Shown here piece by piece: positions 43,268 through 45,492 of a DNA stretch of 45,492 bases. Source of the stretch: Akkermansia sp. Its GTDB lineage: Bacteria > Verrucomicrobiota > Verrucomicrobiia > Verrucomicrobiales > Akkermansiaceae. The stretch is taken from the NCBI GenBank assembly GCA_030531305.1, contig JAUNNT010000003.1, positions 1-45,492 on the forward strand, written 5' to 3'. A program made the position numbers and the translations under genes. The notes beneath the pieces were generated by a model. It worked only from the letters and a program-made list of their open reading frames with translations, had not been told where the DNA came from and did not search any database. Within the stretch, counting starts at the first letter, position 1, and the number at the start of each line of letters is the position of its first letter.

Positions 43268-43587
43268 GGCGTGAGTCCACACCCCCATACGGGGGCGTTC
43301 CGTGATGGGTATGCGTGGGTGGTGTCCCACGGGTTTCACCCGTGGCTATCGTCCCTGCGGGAACACCCCGCCATCCCGGCGGGGTTATATCCAGCGCGCC
43401 AAAGGCGCGATGGATTACAAGTTTCATCTGGCGTTCCGCCAGATGAAACATTCCTTCATGCGCCGCCAGGCGCCTATTTCTAGTTCCGCAGGAACGTCTA
43501 TCTTTAGCCACGGTGTGAAACCCGTGGGCATCCCCGCGTGCGCGGCAATTCCCGGAACGCCGCCGAATGGCGGTGTGGATTCACGCC
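43268..43587. repeat. 320-bp nested palindrome built of hairpins
   Basis: The 35-bp ends (43268-43302 and 43553-43587) are inverted repeats with 31 matches. Further in, CCACGGGTTTCACCCGTGG (43327-43345) mirrors 43508-43527, and GTCCCTGCGGGAAC (43351-43364) mirrors GTTCCGCAGGAAC (43483-43495). Each arm segment is itself a hairpin. Between them lie CCCCGCC/GGCGGGG (43366-43384), CGCGCC/GGCGCG (43395-43409), GCGCC/GGCGC (43460-43473) and the central hairpin 43421-43449, a perfect 13-bp stem with a TTC loop. In the terminal hairpins, positions 17 and 26 are C:G in one arm and G:C in the other, a compensatory change. No transposase is present; a mobile palindrome or a structured RNA are both possible. 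Confidence 0.75.
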
Positions 43588-43737
43588 ATGGGTGATTTCT
43601 CTCATGCGCCCGCCAACACCAACCGCCACACACGCCTCGTCAACCCATCACCCTGCGTGTACACACACAACGCATGCATACACACAAATCCCAAATGCTA
43701 AATTCTCAATTCAAAATTCAAAATTGATTCCGCGCGG
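43588..43737. other. Gene-free spacer with AT-rich repeat
   Basis: Between the nested palindrome and the glycosidase stop. It contains ACAC-rich sequence (43655-43687) and an AT-rich run of AATTC/AAATT units at 43700-43729. I see no gene or clear terminator here. Confidence 0.5.
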
Positions 43738-45483
43738 TCACGCCCACTCCAGGAAAAGCGCGCATCCTGCTGGGACGGTGACGGGCAGCCCTGCGGCGTC
43801 CAGTTCCTCCGCGGTGGCGGAGAGGGGCTGGGCGGCGGGGTCCAGGAGGTTGAGGAAAGATTGCGCGCCGGGCTTCTTGGCGCACCATTCGCGCGCGTTC
43901 TCCGGGATGTGGACGCGGGTGGTGAAATCCAGCGTGGGGTGGAGGTTGCAGACCACCAGGACGGTGGACTTTGCCTTGCGGTAGTGGCGCAGGAAGGCGT
44001 ACAGGTAGTGGCCGGAGGCGGTGTCGTCCGCGTCCCTGCCGAAGTTGGGGGTCTCCTGGTTGGCCCAGTTGAGGCCGTAGAAGCCGCCCTTGGAGAGGGC
44101 GGGGTGTTGGAGCATGGGCAGCAGCGCGGCGGTGTAGTCGCGCAGGGCGCGCTCGGCTGCGGTCATGCTGGAGCCGTCGAATTTCCCGCCGGCTGTCCAG
44201 TGCTGGAAGTGCGGGAGGGAGGTGTAGTCGAAGATGCTGGTGCGTCCGTTGTCGCCGCCGAAACCGCCGGGGCCGGAGGCGTCCTCCCGGCATTCCTGTC
44301 CGTTGTAGACCAGGACGGGGCAGGCGGTGGCGGCGAACTGGGCGGCCATGAGGGCGCGGGTGACGGCGGCACCCTGCCCGTTCCAGGCGCCGGGTGCGGC
44401 CAGGCGCTGCTCATCGTGGTTCTCCAGGTAGCGCACGCCGCGCAGGTAGGATTTGAGGGAGTCGTGGTTGCAGGCATCCAGGTCGTTGGCCCAGCCGCCG
44501 CGCTCGTAGAGGCCGCGCAGGGCGTCGTACGACGGGCTGTCGTACACGGCGTTGAATCCGGCGTGGAGCAGGATATCGTGCACGTCGCCCTCGGTGAGCT
44601 TCATGTGGTCGTTGTAGCCCTCCGCCATGAAGAACACGCCCTCGTCGCGCAGGCGGGCGCGTGCGATGGCCCAGCGCCAGAACGGGGCGGGCACCATGTG
44701 GGCCATATCGCAGCGGAAGCCGCCCACGCCCATCCCCTGCCAGTAGGCGAGCACATCGTTCATGATGTGCCACACGCGCGGTTCCTGCCCCGGTGCGGGG
44801 AGCTGCCACGGCACGCCGGAGGGGCCCTGGCGGTAGTCGCAGCCGTAGTTGAGCTTCACGGTCTCGTACCAGTCGCACTCGCCGGGGGTCCAGGTTTCCG
44901 CGTTGTTGCCCGTCACGCGGCCGTGGCCGCGCTCCGGCTCGAACGGGGCTTTGGGCAGCTGCAGCTCGCGGTCGCTGTTCTGCGGGTGGAGGTAGTAGAA
45001 GGCGTTGTCGCGCCGGAAGAAATGCGCGGTGTCGTCCCCTGCCCCGAAGCTGCAATCCGGCCTCACGGTGGAGCGGTAGCAGCGGGAGACGTGGTTGGGG
45101 ATGAAATCCATGAGCGGCACCATGCCGTGGCGACGGCAGCGCTGCAGCAGCTCCGCATATTCCTGCAGGCGGTTGGCGGGGTTCTCCGCCAGGTCGGGGT
45201 CCACGTCGAAGTAGTCCGTGACGGCATACGGGCTGCCCGCGATTCCCTTCACCACGCACGCGGGATCGGCGGGCAGGCCGGGATGCGCGGTCTGGGTGGC
45301 GTGGCGCAGCACGCCCGTGAACCACACGTGGGTGACGCCCATCTGCGCGAGGGCGTCCAGCGCGGCGTCGTTCACTCCGGCGAAGGTGCCGCAGCCGTTG
45401 GTTTCGCGGCTTCCCCAGGGCTTGCCGCCGATGGTGTGGTTGGCGAAGTGACGGACAAACAGCTGATAGATGACGGGACGCAT
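43738..45483 (-). CDS. GH13 alpha-amylase-family glycosidase
   Basis: A protein of 581 residues from ATG 45483, 9 nt from the window edge, so a start further upstream cannot be excluded, although VIYQLFVRHF is a usual beginning for the barrel. The GH13 regions are DFIPNHV (126-132), GGFRCDMAH with nucleophile D259, FMAEGY with acid/base E288, and ENHDEQ with D357. There is no signal peptide, so it acts in the cytoplasm on alpha-glucans, maltodextrins or glycogen. The exact linkage and whether it hydrolyses or transfers cannot be read from sequence. A C-terminal beta domain ends in CALFLEWA. Confidence 0.92.
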   Translation of the reverse strand: MRPVIYQLFVRHFANHTIGGKPWGSRETNGCGTFAGVNDAALDALAQMGVTHVWFTGVLRHATQTAHPGLPADPACVVKGIAGSPYAVTDYFDVDPDLAENPANRLQEYAELLQRCRRHGMVPLMDFIPNHVSRCYRSTVRPDCSFGAGDDTAHFFRRDNAFYYLHPQNSDRELQLPKAPFEPERGHGRVTGNNAETWTPGECDWYETVKLNYGCDYRQGPSGVPWQLPAPGQEPRVWHIMNDVLAYWQGMGVGGFRCDMAHMVPAPFWRWAIARARLRDEGVFFMAEGYNDHMKLTEGDVHDILLHAGFNAVYDSPSYDALRGLYERGGWANDLDACNHDSLKSYLRGVRYLENHDEQRLAAPGAWNGQGAAVTRALMAAQFAATACPVLVYNGQECREDASGPGGFGGDNGRTSIFDYTSLPHFQHWTAGGKFDGSSMTAAERALRDYTAALLPMLQHPALSKGGFYGLNWANQETPNFGRDADDTASGHYLYAFLRHYRKAKSTVLVVCNLHPTLDFTTRVHIPENAREWCAKKPGAQSFLNLLDPAAQPLSATAEELDAAGLPVTVPAGCALFLEWA

Positions 45484-45492
45484 CCGGGGATT

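Noticed and set aside
43268..43587. CRISPR array
   Set aside because: The repeated units are hairpins of different sequence and irregular spacing, mirrored and not repeated in tandem, with no spacers or cas genes.
43302..43595. Possible 97-residue protein over the nested palindrome
   Set aside because: The frame simply translates mirrored hairpins. Selection appears to act on base pairing, as shown by the compensatory change.

Overview
The window is high-GC chromosomal DNA with tightly packed genes. It most likely comes from a host-associated member of the Verrucomicrobiota, in the broad neighbourhood of Akkermansia. The main pointers are a 51-residue small basic protein of the type shared by Verrucomicrobia, Chlamydiae and relatives, a Gld-type ABC exporter with DUF4340 partner, a secreted GH29 fucosidase, and E. 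coli-like promoters (TTGxxx-N16/18-TATAAT) rather than Bacteroidetes ones. The assignment is inference; no rRNA is present.

Layout. 1-4020 (minus) is an accessory patch: two tandem COG3541-type nucleotidyltransferases (the second cut by the window edge), an ankyrin protein, and an Abi_2/AbiF-family HEPN protein with a short structured RNA in front of it. 4053-7960 (minus) is a housekeeping run: clpP, clpX, tsaD and an HrgA-like protein. 8069-9607 holds a small zinc-ribbon membrane protein, a palindromic element and a PhnP-like hydrolase. 9675-14845 (plus) has recN-umuD, the small basic protein with its own promoter and terminator, an RsuA/RluB pseudouridine synthase with an Arg/Gly-rich tail, and a Sel1-repeat protein. 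14916-27864 (plus) is a 13-kb operon: a three-part ABC exporter, DUF4340 protein, alpha-L-fucosidase, prmA, tsaB, a cysteine-cluster protein and a large ABCG-type transporter. 27910-30636 is a glycosyltransferase with a polytopic membrane partner. 30662-35233 (minus) is pyrE, nagZ and a secreted fusion of an IdeS-like cysteine protease with an M3 metallopeptidase. 35273-36613 is a 1.3-kb cassette bounded by 28-bp direct repeats and holding a second, nonsense-interrupted AbiF gene with its upstream RNA. 36648-43194 (plus) has an OsmC protein, dnaE, a membrane-anchored serpin and an unknown membrane protein. 43268-43587 is a palindrome made of nested hairpins, and the window ends inside or just past a GH13 glycosidase gene (minus).

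Most striking points: (1) two AbiF-type HEPN genes, each preceded by a promoter and hairpin RNA, one inside a direct-repeat cassette placed exactly between the divergent pyrE and osmC promoters; (2) the IdeS-M3 double protease with apparently complete catalytic residues; (3) a bacterial serpin downstream of dnaE; (4) the 320-bp nested palindrome, with a compensatory base change between its arms; (5) many predicted promoters whose -10 box lies only 6-14 nt before the start codon, suggesting widespread leaderless or near-leaderless transcription.
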